Notes under the pieces: model-generated
Told to the model about the DNA's origin: nothing
The model's database searches: none
What the model saw: only the letters and a program-made list of their open reading frames with translations
Made by a program: the position numbers and the translations under genes
Part shown: positions 15,979 to 24,364 of the stretch, piece after piece
Layout of the letters: each line of letters starts with the position of its first letter
How positions within the stretch are numbered: the stretch's first letter is position 1
DNA from: Promicromonospora panici
Lineage (GTDB): Bacteria > Actinomycetota > Actinomycetes > Actinomycetales > Cellulomonadaceae
Reading direction: 5' to 3'
DNA: 64,000 nt
Assembly (NCBI RefSeq): GCF_900608595.1
Contig: NZ_UWYY01000017.1
Span: forward strand, 1-64,000

Positions 15979-16192
15979 TTGTCGTCTCCGGCCAAAGAAG
16001 ACACTTAGGGCGCATAGGCAACCTTTCGCCATGGGAAACATTAATCACAGTAGTGTTTTTTCGCAGGTAGCAAACGTTCATGATCGAAAAGATTGCGGGT
16101 CCAGCATCTTTGCCTTAGCGTTCTTCTTGGTTGCAGATCGCAGCCACTCGAACGCTCCGGACGTCGGAGCACGACCTGCAAGGGAAGAACAC
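15979..16192 (+). promoter_or_regulatory. A/T-rich upstream region of the Flp pilus operon
   Basis: The 343 bases between fprA and flp hold two hairpins and then this ~210-base stretch, clearly richer in A/T than the rest of the window between about 16010 and 16140 (for example ATTAATCACAGTAGTG and a TTTTTT run at 16055-16060). No convincing gene is present. It is the natural place for the pilus promoter, long leader and any nucleoid-protein (Lsr2-like) binding. I cannot assign -35/-10 boxes with confidence. Confidence 0.5.
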
Positions 16193-16408
16193 ATGTCTCG
16201 TGCTGCTGCACTCCTCATGACCTCGCTCCACGTCCTCACGGCCCGCTTCGACGGCGCGAAGAAGGACAGGGGCGCCACCGCCGTCGAGTACGGCCTGCTC
16301 GTCGGCCTGATCGCGGTCGCGATCATCGTGACGCTCGTGGCCCTCGGCCCGAAGCTGAACGCGCTCTTCAACGACGTGCTCACCAAGCTGCCGGCACCGG
16401 CGGCCTGA
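16193..16408 (+). CDS. flp: Flp/Fap-type pilin
   Basis: A 71-residue prepilin and main subunit of the Tad pilus. ATG 16193 follows AGGGAAG. The leader ends before a DRGATAVEYGLLVGLIAVA segment, in which the conserved Glu-Tyr pair of Flp pilins opens the single membrane helix. Cleavage by the TadV peptidase is expected just N-terminal to this segment. The C terminus is short and Pro/Ala-rich. It is first in the pilus operon and followed by a strong hairpin that could raise its mRNA level over that of downstream genes. Confidence 0.92.
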   Translation: MSRAAALLMTSLHVLTARFDGAKKDRGATAVEYGLLVGLIAVAIIVTLVALGPKLNALFNDVLTKLPAPAA

Positions 16409-16418
16409 GCGAGCGACC

Positions 16419-16456
16419 GGACCGGCTCCCGCCGTGACCGCGGCGGGAACCGGTCC
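16419..16456 (+). terminator. Intercistronic hairpin between flp and tadE
   Basis: GGACCGGCTCCCGCCG (16419-16434) pairs with CGGCGGGAACCGGTCC (16441-16456), 15 of 16 positions, over a 6-base loop. It starts 10 bases after the flp stop. With no T-run it may attenuate transcription or protect the flp 3' end, giving excess pilin over assembly proteins. Confidence 0.7.
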
Positions 16457-16498
16457 GTGAGACCACCCACATCCACCACGACCGAGGACGGGACCCAC

Positions 16499-16891
16499 AT
16501 GCCGAGACTCAGGACGCGAGGCCACCGCGAGCGCGGTGCGGCAGCGGTCGAGTTTGCGCTGGTCCTCCCGATCCTGCTGCTCCTGATATTCGGCATCGTC
16601 GAGATCGGCCGGGCGTACTACGTCCAGACCACCCTGTCGGCGGCCGCGCGTGAGGGCGTACGCGTGATGGCCCTGCAGAACGACACAGCGGCTGCCAGGT
16701 CGACGACGAAGAACGTCGCCGGCGGCCTGGCCGTGACGGACAGCCAGATCAGCGTCACGCCCACCACCTGCTCGGGTTCGACCGCCGGGACCGCCACGGT
16801 CAAGGTGACGTATCCCGTAACACTCATGTCCGGCCTCTTCGGGGCCAGTATCACGCTCACCGGAACGGGGACCATGCGATGCCACGGATGA
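16499..16891 (+). CDS. tadE: TadE-like minor pseudopilin
   Basis: A 130-residue pilus assembly protein. I prefer ATG 16499, with GAGGACGGGA upstream, over GTG 16457, which abuts the hairpin. The N terminus has ERGAAAVEFALVLPILLLLIF, the TadE signature with Glu at the start of the membrane helix, then a periplasmic-side domain with a disulfide-capable Cys pair (PTTCSG and MRCHG). It overlaps the next gene by 13 bases. Confidence 0.85.
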   Translation: MPRLRTRGHRERGAAAVEFALVLPILLLLIFGIVEIGRAYYVQTTLSAAAREGVRVMALQNDTAAARSTTKNVAGGLAVTDSQISVTPTTCSGSTAGTATVKVTYPVTLMSGLFGASITLTGTGTMRCHG

Positions 16892-17844
16892 AGCACTTGC
16901 CGTCGCGCACGCGGGATCGGGGCGCCGTGAACGTCATGGTCGCGCTGCTGATCATCCCGTTCATCGGCTTCGCCGCGATCGCCGTGGACGTCGCCGCTCT
17001 CTGGGCAGACCGCCAGCAGCTCCAGACCGGGGCCGACGCCGCCGCGTTGGGCATCGCCCAGGACTGCGGCAAGAACAGCTGCGGTTCGCCGGCGGCGACC
17101 GCCCAGGCGCTCGCCACGCCGAACAAGAACGACGGCGAGGTGACCGCGAAGGTCCTGACGCCCGCCGTCACCCCGAGCGCCGGCACCGTCACTGTCGAGA
17201 CCTCCGGGGTTCGTGAGCACTGGCTCGCGCCGGTCCTCGGGTTCGACCGAAGCTCGGTGGCCGCGAAGGCGACCGCCGCATGGGGTGCGCCGACCGGCGG
17301 GCTCGCCCAGCTCCCGATCGCGTTCTCGTACTGCGAGTTCCTGGCACAGACCGGCGGTGGACTGCCGTCCACCACCACGGAACGCACCATCACGTTCACC
17401 AAGTCCTCCGGTACCTCGTGCACCGGGCCGTCGAACAACGTGGTGCCTGGCGGGTTCGGCTGGCTGGACGTCAACCGGGCCTCGTGCACCACGTTCAGCA
17501 CCATCGGCGAAGTGCTCTGGTCGAGCACGGGCGCGGCCGTGCCGAGCGGCTGCTCCACGGCCGACTTCGCCGACGTGCAGGGCAAGACGGTGCTCCTGCC
17601 GATCTTCGATCAGGCCGGCGACTCGGGCAGCAATGCCTGGTACCGCCTCTACGGCTACGCCGCCTTCAAGATCACCGGCTACCACTTCGTGGGGCAGTTC
17701 TCCTGGAGCAACGACGGGACCTGCTTCGGCAACGTGCGCTGCATCCAGGGCTACTTCACCAAATTCGTCGACCTCTCCGAGGCCTTCACCTACAGCACGA
17801 CGGCGCCCTCCATGGGCGGGTCCGTCGTCTCCCTCAAGCCATAG
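16879..17844 (+). CDS. TadG-related pilus assembly protein
   Basis: A 321-residue protein that begins with a basic tail and one membrane helix (RDRGAVNVMVALLIIPFIGF), followed by a typical TadG/TadE-like segment, DVAALWADRQQLQTGADAAALG. The large exported portion is Ser/Thr/Gly-rich with several Cys residues. This corresponds to the Flp pilus-associated TadG-N family. No von Willebrand domain is obvious, so it is a short member. The start overlaps tadE, indicating coupled translation. Confidence 0.8.
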   Translation: MPRMKHLPSRTRDRGAVNVMVALLIIPFIGFAAIAVDVAALWADRQQLQTGADAAALGIAQDCGKNSCGSPAATAQALATPNKNDGEVTAKVLTPAVTPSAGTVTVETSGVREHWLAPVLGFDRSSVAAKATAAWGAPTGGLAQLPIAFSYCEFLAQTGGGLPSTTTERTITFTKSSGTSCTGPSNNVVPGGFGWLDVNRASCTTFSTIGEVLWSSTGAAVPSGCSTADFADVQGKTVLLPIFDQAGDSGSNAWYRLYGYAAFKITGYHFVGQFSWSNDGTCFGNVRCIQGYFTKFVDLSEAFTYSTTAPSMGGSVVSLKP

Positions 17845-17887
17845 CTCCGACCCTCCGACCTGAATCGTCATCGAAAGGACCACATCT

Positions 17888-18649
17888 GTGCGTCGTCGAA
17901 TCGTCGCCGCTGTCGCGGCCATACTGCTCGCCATAGTCGGCGTGGTCCTGTTGACCGGCTACGTCGCGGGCGCCGACCAGCGGGCAATGGCCGGCATGAA
18001 GACCACCAGCGTGCTGGTGGTGACCCAGTCGGTCGCGGCCGGCACCAAGGCCGAGGACCTTGCCGAGCTGGTGGCGCCGAAGGTACTGCCCGCCAGAGCC
18101 GTCGCCCCCGGCGCGTTGACCAGCTTGGACGACGTAGCCGGCCAGGAGGTGACCGCTGACCTGGTTGCCGGCGAACAGGTGCTCGCCGAACGGTTCGCCC
18201 CACCCAAGAAGGAGAAGGACGGCGCCGTCGACATCCCCAAGGGGATGCACGAGATCTCGATCATGCTCGAGTCCCAGCGGGTCGTCGGCAGCAGCCTCGT
18301 CGCCGGCCAGACGGTCGGCGTCTTCACTACCTCGCACGAGAGCCGCCGGACGCACCAGGTCCTGCACGAGGCGCTCGTCACGCGCGTCGAGGGCGGCTTC
18401 CCCCCGCCGGACGCCGAACCCGCAGGAGGCGCCGAACCCGCAGGAAACGCCGAACCCGCAGGAGGCGCCGAACAAGAGGCCCCCGCCGTGCCCGAAGGCA
18501 GCGTCGTGGTGACCCTCGCCCTGTCCGCCCCTGACGCCGAGACGCTCGTCTGGAGCCAGGAGATCGGCAGCATCTGGCTGTCCCGCGAGCCGGTAGGCGC
18601 CCCGCGTGATGGCACCCGAACCGTAACCGAAGAGGAGTTGTTGGGATGA
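17888..18649 (+). CDS. cpaB: CpaB/RcpC-like SAF-domain pilus protein
   Basis: A 253-residue protein from GTG 17888 (GAAAGGA upstream). One N-terminal membrane helix (residues 3-27) precedes a SAF-like domain (VLVVTQSVAAGTKAEDL, VLPARAV, AGEQVLAERF), matching Flp pilus CpaB proteins that bind peptidoglycan or guide pilus passage. Residues ~176-193 are a tandem six-residue Ala-Glu-Pro-Ala-Gly repeat encoded by three 18-base units. The stop overlaps the next gene (ATGA). Confidence 0.85.
   Translation: MRRRIVAAVAAILLAIVGVVLLTGYVAGADQRAMAGMKTTSVLVVTQSVAAGTKAEDLAELVAPKVLPARAVAPGALTSLDDVAGQEVTADLVAGEQVLAERFAPPKKEKDGAVDIPKGMHEISIMLESQRVVGSSLVAGQTVGVFTTSHESRRTHQVLHEALVTRVEGGFPPPDAEPAGGAEPAGNAEPAGGAEQEAPAVPEGSVVVTLALSAPDAETLVWSQEIGSIWLSREPVGAPRDGTRTVTEEELLG
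18413..18466 (+). repeat. Three 18-nt tandem repeats inside cpaB
   Basis: Units GCCGAACCCGCAGGAGGC start at 18413, 18431 and 18449; the middle unit has AAC for GGC. They encode AEPAGG-AEPAGN-AEPAGG in a linker between folded parts. Near-identical units imply recent slippage, so linker length probably varies among strains. Confidence 0.9.
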
Positions 18650-19491
18650 CCACATCTGTCCTGGCCACCACTGCGGCCGATGCCTCATCGCAGCGCGACG
18701 TGGCTGCGCCCCGCGGGCGGGTCGTGAGCGTGATCTCGCCCAAGGGCGGGGTCGGCAAGACTACCGTCGCGACGAACCTGGCCGTCGGCCTTGCCAAGGC
18801 GGAGCCCGGCTCCACGGTCCTGGTGGATCTCGACGTCCAGTTCGGCGACGTCGCCACGGCGCTCAACCTGACGCCCCAGCACAGCCTCGCGGACGCCGTG
18901 CAGGGCGTCGGCAGCGGCGACTCGATGGTCCTCATGACCTTCCTCACCCAGCACGAGACCGGGCTGCACGTCATCTGCGGTGTCGACTCGCCCGCGGCCG
19001 CTGACGTCGTGACCGACTCCGACGTGCGCCGTCTGCTCGCGACGCTCGCCGCGGACTTCAAGTACGTCGTGGTGGACACCGCGCCCGGCCTGTCCGAGCA
19101 CACCCTCGCGGCGCTGGACGAGACCACCCACCCGCTCCTCGTCACCAGCCTGGACGTTCCGGGAGTCCGGGGCCTGCGCAAGGAGCTCCTGACTCTCGAC
19201 GCGCTCGGCATGTTCGTCGGCTCGCGGTTCGTCGCGCTCAACTTCGTCGAGCGGAACAGCTGGCTGTCGGTGGCAGACGCCGAGGCCACGCTCGGGACCG
19301 GCGTCGACCTGCTGCTGCCCCGGTCGAAGGCGATCCCTGCCTCCGTCAACCTCGGCGTGCCGCTGCTCCAGAGCGGGGTGCGGGACCCGATGACCAAGCA
19401 GCTCCGCACTCTGGTGGGGCGCTACACCGCGCCGGAGTCCGAGGACGAGCGGCTGCGGGGACGGCACCACCAGGTCGGAGGTGTGCGATGA
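18646..19491 (+). CDS. tadZ: TadZ/CpaE-like ParA ATPase
   Basis: A 281-residue ATPase that positions the Tad pilus. The deviant Walker A motif SPKGGVGKTT is at residues 31-40, a VLVDLDVQFGD switch follows, and VVVDTAPG forms the Walker B region. It lacks the N-terminal receiver-like domain of longer CpaE proteins. It is coupled by 4-base overlaps to cpaB upstream and tadA downstream. Confidence 0.9.
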   Translation: MTTSVLATTAADASSQRDVAAPRGRVVSVISPKGGVGKTTVATNLAVGLAKAEPGSTVLVDLDVQFGDVATALNLTPQHSLADAVQGVGSGDSMVLMTFLTQHETGLHVICGVDSPAAADVVTDSDVRRLLATLAADFKYVVVDTAPGLSEHTLAALDETTHPLLVTSLDVPGVRGLRKELLTLDALGMFVGSRFVALNFVERNSWLSVADAEATLGTGVDLLLPRSKAIPASVNLGVPLLQSGVRDPMTKQLRTLVGRYTAPESEDERLRGRHHQVGGVR

Positions 19492-21023
19492 AGCTGAGCG
19501 AGCGGCTGGCCGTCGCGAACCCAGCGCGGGTCACGTTGCCCGGGGTTGCGGACCCGGGTTCCGCACCCACCGGTCCGTCCACCGCGTCCGTGCCCACTGC
19601 TGCGCCCTTGGGTGAGCCGGTGCCCGAGGCGGCCGCGACGCCCGAGACCGCGCCGCGGCCCACGCCGGCCGGGTCCGGCCGTAGCCTGTCCGCACGCACC
19701 TCCACGCCCGTCGCCGGTCCGCCGGTGAAACCGCACGGTGACGCGCTGGCCCGGCTCAAGGACACTGCGGCGTCGGCCCTGTTCGAGCGGCTCGGGACCC
19801 GCCTCAACGACCCGTCGCTGAGCGAGGAGAAGCTGCACACGATCGTGCGCAGCGAGCTGAACCACGTCGTCGAGGAGCAGGACGTCCCCCTCACCGCGGA
19901 GCAGCAGCAGCGCCTCATCAGCGACGTGCAGGACGATGTGCTGGGCCACGGCCCGCTGCAGCGCTTCCTCGACGACCCAGCGGTCACGGAGATCATGGTC
20001 AACGGTCCCGACCAGGTCTATGTCGAGCAGTCCGGCATGCTGCAGCGCAGCGACGCCCGCTTCAAGTCCGAGGAGCACCTGCGCCGCATCATCGAGCGCA
20101 TCGTGTTCCGCGTCGGCCGGCGGATCGACGAGTCGTCCCCGCTGGTCGATGCACGCCTCGCTGACGGATCGCGCGTGAACGCGGTAGTCCCGCCCCTGGC
20201 ATTCAACGGGTCCTCGCTGACGATCCGAAAGTTCTCCAGGGACCCGTTCAAGGTGCACGACCTCATCCGGTTCGGGACGCTGACCCCCGACATGGCCGAG
20301 CTGCTGCGGGCCTGCGTCGAGGCGCGCCTGAACATCATCGTCTCCGGTGGTACGGGCACCGGTAAGACGACGCTCCTCAACGTGCTGTCGTCGTTCATCC
20401 CCGAGAGCGAGCGGATCGTCACGATCGAGGACGCCGTCGAGCTCCAGCTCCAGCAGGATCACGTGGTGCGGCTCGAGAGCCGGCCGCCGAACGTCGAGGG
20501 CAAGGGCGAGGTCGGCATCCGCGAGCTCGTGCGCAACTCCTTGCGTATGCGCCCCGACCGCATCGTCGTCGGTGAGGTCCGCGGCGGCGAGACGCTCGAC
20601 ATGCTCCAGGCGATGAACACCGGCCACGACGGCTCGCTCTCGACCGTGCACGCGAACTCCCCGAGGGATGCCATCGCGCGCCTGGAGACGCTCGTCCTCA
20701 TGGCGGGCATGGACCTGCCCCTGCGCGCCGTCCGCGAGCAGATCGCGTCGGCGGTCGACGTCGTCGTGCAGCTCACGCGCCTCAAGGACGGAACCCGCCG
20801 AGTCACCGCGGTGACGGAGGTACAGGGTATGGAGGGCCAGACCGTGACACTGCAGGACGCGTTCCTCTTCGACTACGCGGCTGGCGTGGACGGCGCCGGC
20901 CGGTTCCGCGGCACGCCCGTCGCCACCGGCGTGCGGCCCCGGTTCACCGACCGCTTCGCAGAGCTGGGCATCACGCTCTCGCCGTCCGTCTTCGGCGCCA
21001 CCGAGACGGGGGCACGCCGATGA
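19488..21023 (+). CDS. tadA: TadA/CpaF secretion ATPase
   Basis: This hexameric ATPase of the GspE/VirB11 family powers Flp pilus assembly. A 511-residue product has a Pro/Ala-rich N-terminal extension (residues ~15-80), the N-terminal domain with ITEIMVNGPDQVYVE-type sequence, Walker A SGGTGTGKTT (286-295), Asp-box RPDRIVVGEVRG (near 357) and His-box STVHANSP (near 385). The proline-rich extension is unusual in length but common in actinobacteria. It overlaps tadZ and tadB by four bases each. Confidence 0.95.
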   Translation: MKLSERLAVANPARVTLPGVADPGSAPTGPSTASVPTAAPLGEPVPEAAATPETAPRPTPAGSGRSLSARTSTPVAGPPVKPHGDALARLKDTAASALFERLGTRLNDPSLSEEKLHTIVRSELNHVVEEQDVPLTAEQQQRLISDVQDDVLGHGPLQRFLDDPAVTEIMVNGPDQVYVEQSGMLQRSDARFKSEEHLRRIIERIVFRVGRRIDESSPLVDARLADGSRVNAVVPPLAFNGSSLTIRKFSRDPFKVHDLIRFGTLTPDMAELLRACVEARLNIIVSGGTGTGKTTLLNVLSSFIPESERIVTIEDAVELQLQQDHVVRLESRPPNVEGKGEVGIRELVRNSLRMRPDRIVVGEVRGGETLDMLQAMNTGHDGSLSTVHANSPRDAIARLETLVLMAGMDLPLRAVREQIASAVDVVVQLTRLKDGTRRVTAVTEVQGMEGQTVTLQDAFLFDYAAGVDGAGRFRGTPVATGVRPRFTDRFAELGITLSPSVFGATETGARR

Positions 21024-21952
21024 GCGGCATCGTGCTGGCAGGGCTCGCCGCCGTGGGGGTCGCCGCGCTGGCCGCCGTCTACGCGATCTTCGGGTCCGGC
21101 AACCGCCTTCCCCTGGAACGCCGGCGCCCCGTACCTGAGTCGCGGTCGGGGATGCTCGAACGCGGCGCGGCCGCGGCGACCACCGCGCTCGACGCCCTGC
21201 TGCGGCGGCGCGGCACGGACGCGGCCGACCACGTCCTCGAGTCCGCGGGGGTGCGGATGCGCCTCCAGGACATCGTGTTCCTGCAGATCGTCGCAGCGGT
21301 ATGCGTCTTCGCTGCCGGGCTGCTGCTCGGCAGCACCTTCATGGCGTTCCTGCTGGCGGTCCTCGTCCCGGTCGTCACCCGGCTCGGGCTGGCCGTGCGC
21401 ACCAAGCACCGCCAGGACGCGTTCGCCGACCAGCTCGACGACTCGCTGCAGCTCATGGCGGGCAGCCTGCGGGCAGGGCACAGCCTCCTGCAGTCCCTCG
21501 CCTCGGTCGCGCGCGAGAGCGACGAGCCCACCTCAGAGGAGCTCTCCCGCGTCATCAACGAGGTCCGCGTCGGACGCGACCTCGGCGAGGCGCTGGACGA
21601 AGCCGGCGCCCGCGTGGCCAGTCAGGACTTCGTCTGGGTCTCCCAGGCCATCGCCATCAACCGCGAGGTCGGCGGGAACCTCGCCGATGTGCTCGACGGC
21701 GTCGGGAACACCATCCGCGAGCGCAACACCGTCCGGCGGCAGGTCAAGGCGCTCGCCGCCGAGGGGAAGCTCTCGGCCTACGTGCTGATGGCGCTCCCGG
21801 TCGGCATCACCGGCTTCCTGGCCCTGACGAGCCCCGCCTACATCGCCGCCTTCACCAGCGGTCTCATCGGATACCTCATGATCGCTGCGAGCGCTGTCCT
21901 GCTGGTCATCGGCGGGCTCTGGCTCCGCAAGTCCGTCCGAGTCACCTTCTGA
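21020..21952 (+). CDS. tadB: TadB inner-membrane platform protein
   Basis: A 310-residue type II secretion F-like protein. Membrane helices near residues 3-20 and 90-118 flank the cytoplasmic region, followed by the T2SSF helical domain (QLDDSLQLMAGSLRAGHSL) and paired C-terminal helices. With TadC it forms the platform on which TadA acts. Confidence 0.92.
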   Translation: MSGIVLAGLAAVGVAALAAVYAIFGSGNRLPLERRRPVPESRSGMLERGAAAATTALDALLRRRGTDAADHVLESAGVRMRLQDIVFLQIVAAVCVFAAGLLLGSTFMAFLLAVLVPVVTRLGLAVRTKHRQDAFADQLDDSLQLMAGSLRAGHSLLQSLASVARESDEPTSEELSRVINEVRVGRDLGEALDEAGARVASQDFVWVSQAIAINREVGGNLADVLDGVGNTIRERNTVRRQVKALAAEGKLSAYVLMALPVGITGFLALTSPAYIAAFTSGLIGYLMIAASAVLLVIGGLWLRKSVRVTF

Positions 21953-21970
21953 TCCGGAGGATCGCACCTC

Positions 21971-22882
21971 ATGTCACCCCTCATCCTGACACCGGTCGCG
22001 CTGGCCGCCATCGTCGCCATCGGGCTGTCGCTCGCCGTGCTCGCCTGGGTCTTCCTGGACCCCTCGGTCCACGACCGGCGGATGGTCCGCAAGAATCTCC
22101 GTCGCGGGCTGGCGTCGGACACCCCTGCGAGCCTCGGTGTCGCGGACGACGAGGCGCCCCGCGGCTCCGCCCTGCTCGTCAGGCGGCTCACCCCGCTGAA
22201 AGCCGCCGAGCGCCTCGAACGGCTGCTGAGTCGCGCGGGTCGGCCGCCGGCCTGGCCGCTCGACCGCCTCTTGGCGGGCAAGATCCTGCTCGCGGCCGGC
22301 GGCGTGACCCTGAGCCTCCTGTTCGCGACCGCGGCCCCTGGCCTGCTCGCCGTCGTGCTCGGGGCCGTCGTCACCCTGGTGGCGTACTTCCTGCCGGAGC
22401 TGCTGCTGTACAGCCGGGCCCAGGAACGCAGCAAGGCGATCGGGCTGGAGCTGGCGGACACGCTGGACCAGATGACGATCGCCGTCGAGGCCGGCCTGGG
22501 ATTCGAGGCGGCGATGGCACGGACGGGAAAGAACGGCACCGGCCCCCTGGCCGAGGAGCTGGTCCGCACGCTCCAGGACATGCGGATGGGCCTGTCCCGC
22601 CGGGAGGCCTACGACCTGCTTGCCGCCCGGACCGATGTGCAGGACCTGCGCCGGTTCGTCCGCGCCGTCGTCCAGGCGGACGCCTACGGCATCGCGATCG
22701 CCGACGTGCTGCGCACGCAGGCCGACGAGATGCGCAAGAAGCGGCGCCAGCGCGCCGAGGAGAAGGCGATGCAGATCCCCGTCAAGGTGATCTTCCCCCT
22801 GATGCTCTGCATCCTGCCGGTCCTGTTCATCGTCCTGCTCGGGCCGGCGGTACTGGGCGTCCTCGCGGCGTTCAGCGGGTGA
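21971..22882 (+). CDS. tadC: TadC inner-membrane platform protein
   Basis: A 303-residue partner of TadB. Helices near residues 5-30 and 95-140 precede a T2SSF domain (ELADTLDQMTIAVEAGLGFE), with a C-terminal helix (IFPLMLCILPVLFIVLLGP). An AGGATCG ribosome site precedes the start, 18 bases after tadB. Confidence 0.92.
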   Translation: MSPLILTPVALAAIVAIGLSLAVLAWVFLDPSVHDRRMVRKNLRRGLASDTPASLGVADDEAPRGSALLVRRLTPLKAAERLERLLSRAGRPPAWPLDRLLAGKILLAAGGVTLSLLFATAAPGLLAVVLGAVVTLVAYFLPELLLYSRAQERSKAIGLELADTLDQMTIAVEAGLGFEAAMARTGKNGTGPLAEELVRTLQDMRMGLSRREAYDLLAARTDVQDLRRFVRAVVQADAYGIAIADVLRTQADEMRKKRRQRAEEKAMQIPVKVIFPLMLCILPVLFIVLLGPAVLGVLAAFSG

Positions 22883-22891
22883 GGCGCGCTC

Positions 22892-23536
22892 ATGGAACCC
22901 GTACCCGTCCTCCTCGCCGCGGTCGTCGCCGGCGTCCTCGCGGCCGCCTGCGCCCGCTGGGTACAAAAGAGGGTGGCCACAGTACCTTCCGCGTGGCTCC
23001 GTACCCTGGTGCTCGCCGCCCTGGCCGCCGTGGGCGGCGCGTGTGCCGCGGCCGCGGCACCGACCTGGCCCGAGGCGGTGGCCTTCACCGTCCTGGCCCT
23101 GGCCTGTGCACTGTTGGTCGCCGTCGACCTTGCCGAGCAGCGGATCCCGGACCGTGTCCTGGGCCCGGCCTACCTGTCGTTCATCGCGACCCTGACCCTT
23201 GCGGCGGCCGTCTCGGGGGAGTGGCCGCGGCTGGGCCGTGCGGCGCTGGCCGCCGTCGTCCTGTGCGCGGGGTACTTTCTGCTCGCCCTCGTCTCGCCCT
23301 CCGGGCTGGGCCTGGGGGACGTGAAGCTCTCCGGGCTGCTCGGGGCCTACCTCGGCTGGCTGGGCTGGCCGGAAGTGCTCTTCGGCACACTGTCGGCGTT
23401 CGCGATCGCCGGAATCGTCGCGGCGCTCCTCGTCCTGGTCCGCCGGCGCTCGCGTCGGTCGGACGTCGCGTTCGGGCCGTGGATGGTCCTCGGTGCAGCG
23501 CTCGCCACTGTGTGGACGCCGCCCTGTTCGTATTAG
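22892..23536 (+). CDS. tadV: A24-type prepilin peptidase (TadV/CpaA-like)
   Basis: A 214-residue polytopic aspartic protease that cleaves the Flp prepilin leader. Two catalytic aspartates are visible: Asp79 in VAVDLAEQRIPD and Asp143 in the GxGD motif GLGLGDVKLSG. It lacks the N-terminal methyltransferase domain of full PilD enzymes, as expected in Tad systems. It ends the pilus operon. Confidence 0.92.
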   Translation: MEPVPVLLAAVVAGVLAAACARWVQKRVATVPSAWLRTLVLAALAAVGGACAAAAAPTWPEAVAFTVLALACALLVAVDLAEQRIPDRVLGPAYLSFIATLTLAAAVSGEWPRLGRAALAAVVLCAGYFLLALVSPSGLGLGDVKLSGLLGAYLGWLGWPEVLFGTLSAFAIAGIVAALLVLVRRRSRRSDVAFGPWMVLGAALATVWTPPCSY

Positions 23537-23596
23537 GTTAGGGTGAAATTTTTCCGATAGGGCAAACTCACCGATTGCGCGAGAATGGAGTAGATT

Positions 23597-24265
23597 ATGA
23601 CCATGAGCGCAGAGGAGACCACCCCGAACGACAGTCCCGCCCCGGGGCTCAGGGAGCTCAAGAAGCAGATGACGCGGGACGGGATCGCCGCCGCGGCATT
23701 TCAGCTGACCCTGGAGAAGGGCCTCGACCACGTCACCATCGAGGAGATCTCGCGCATCGCCATCGTCTCGCCTCGTACGTTCTCCAACTACTTCTCCTCC
23801 AAGGAGGAGGCCGTCGTCTCGGCGGGTGCCCAAGAGCCTGAGCAGTTCGTGCCCACCTTCCGCGAGGCCCTGCAGGAGGCCCCCCCGCTGCAGGCGCTCC
23901 GCGAGGTGTTCTCCGACTTCTTCATGAACCGCACGGACGAGCAGCTGGACCACATCCGCGAGATGCTCGCGCTGGTGGAGCAGTACCCCTCCCTGCTCGA
24001 CGTCCAGACGGCCCGGTTCGGGAACATTGAGGCGGAGCTGCGTGCCGTGGTCGCCGAGCACACCGGCACCGACGCAGAGACGGACATGTACCCGTGGCTC
24101 GTCGCCTCCGCGGGAGTCGCCGGGATCAAGGCGGCGCTGCGCGTGTGGGGGAGCGCGGACGACGGGCGTGACCGCTTGGTGAAGCTCGTTCACGAGGCGC
24201 TCAACCTCTTCAGCGAGGGGCTACCCGTACCCGCTGGAGCCGGTGGCGGAGCTGGGCGGGCCTGA
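23597..24265 (+). CDS. TetR-family regulator
   Basis: A 222-residue regulator with an N-terminal HTH (GLDHVTIEEISRIAIVSPRTFSNYF) and a C-terminal ligand domain. A second Met two codons in (MSAEE) is an alternative start. It follows the pilus operon by 60 bases with A/T-rich DNA containing TTAGGTTAGGGTGAAA. No co-transcribed enzyme or exporter is adjacent, so the ligand and target are not deducible. The Gly/Ala-rich tail is probably disordered. Confidence 0.85.
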   Translation: MTMSAEETTPNDSPAPGLRELKKQMTRDGIAAAAFQLTLEKGLDHVTIEEISRIAIVSPRTFSNYFSSKEEAVVSAGAQEPEQFVPTFREALQEAPPLQALREVFSDFFMNRTDEQLDHIREMLALVEQYPSLLDVQTARFGNIEAELRAVVAEHTGTDAETDMYPWLVASAGVAGIKAALRVWGSADDGRDRLVKLVHEALNLFSEGLPVPAGAGGGAGRA

Positions 24266-24364
24266 CGACTCACGCCGTTTCCGTGACCGCAACCGGAGTG
24301 GGAGATCATTGCTCCGGGAACCGCCACCCCGCGTGGCGCGTTCGGCTGGGTGGAAAGGAGTGCG

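Noticed and set aside
21301..23541. A 746-codon plus-strand frame over tadB, tadC and tadV
   Set aside because: Out-of-frame shadow; the three Tad genes have clear motifs and ribosome sites.
21974..24193. A 739-codon minus-strand frame over tadC-tadV-TetR
   Set aside because: Antisense shadow of GC-rich codons, no domain.
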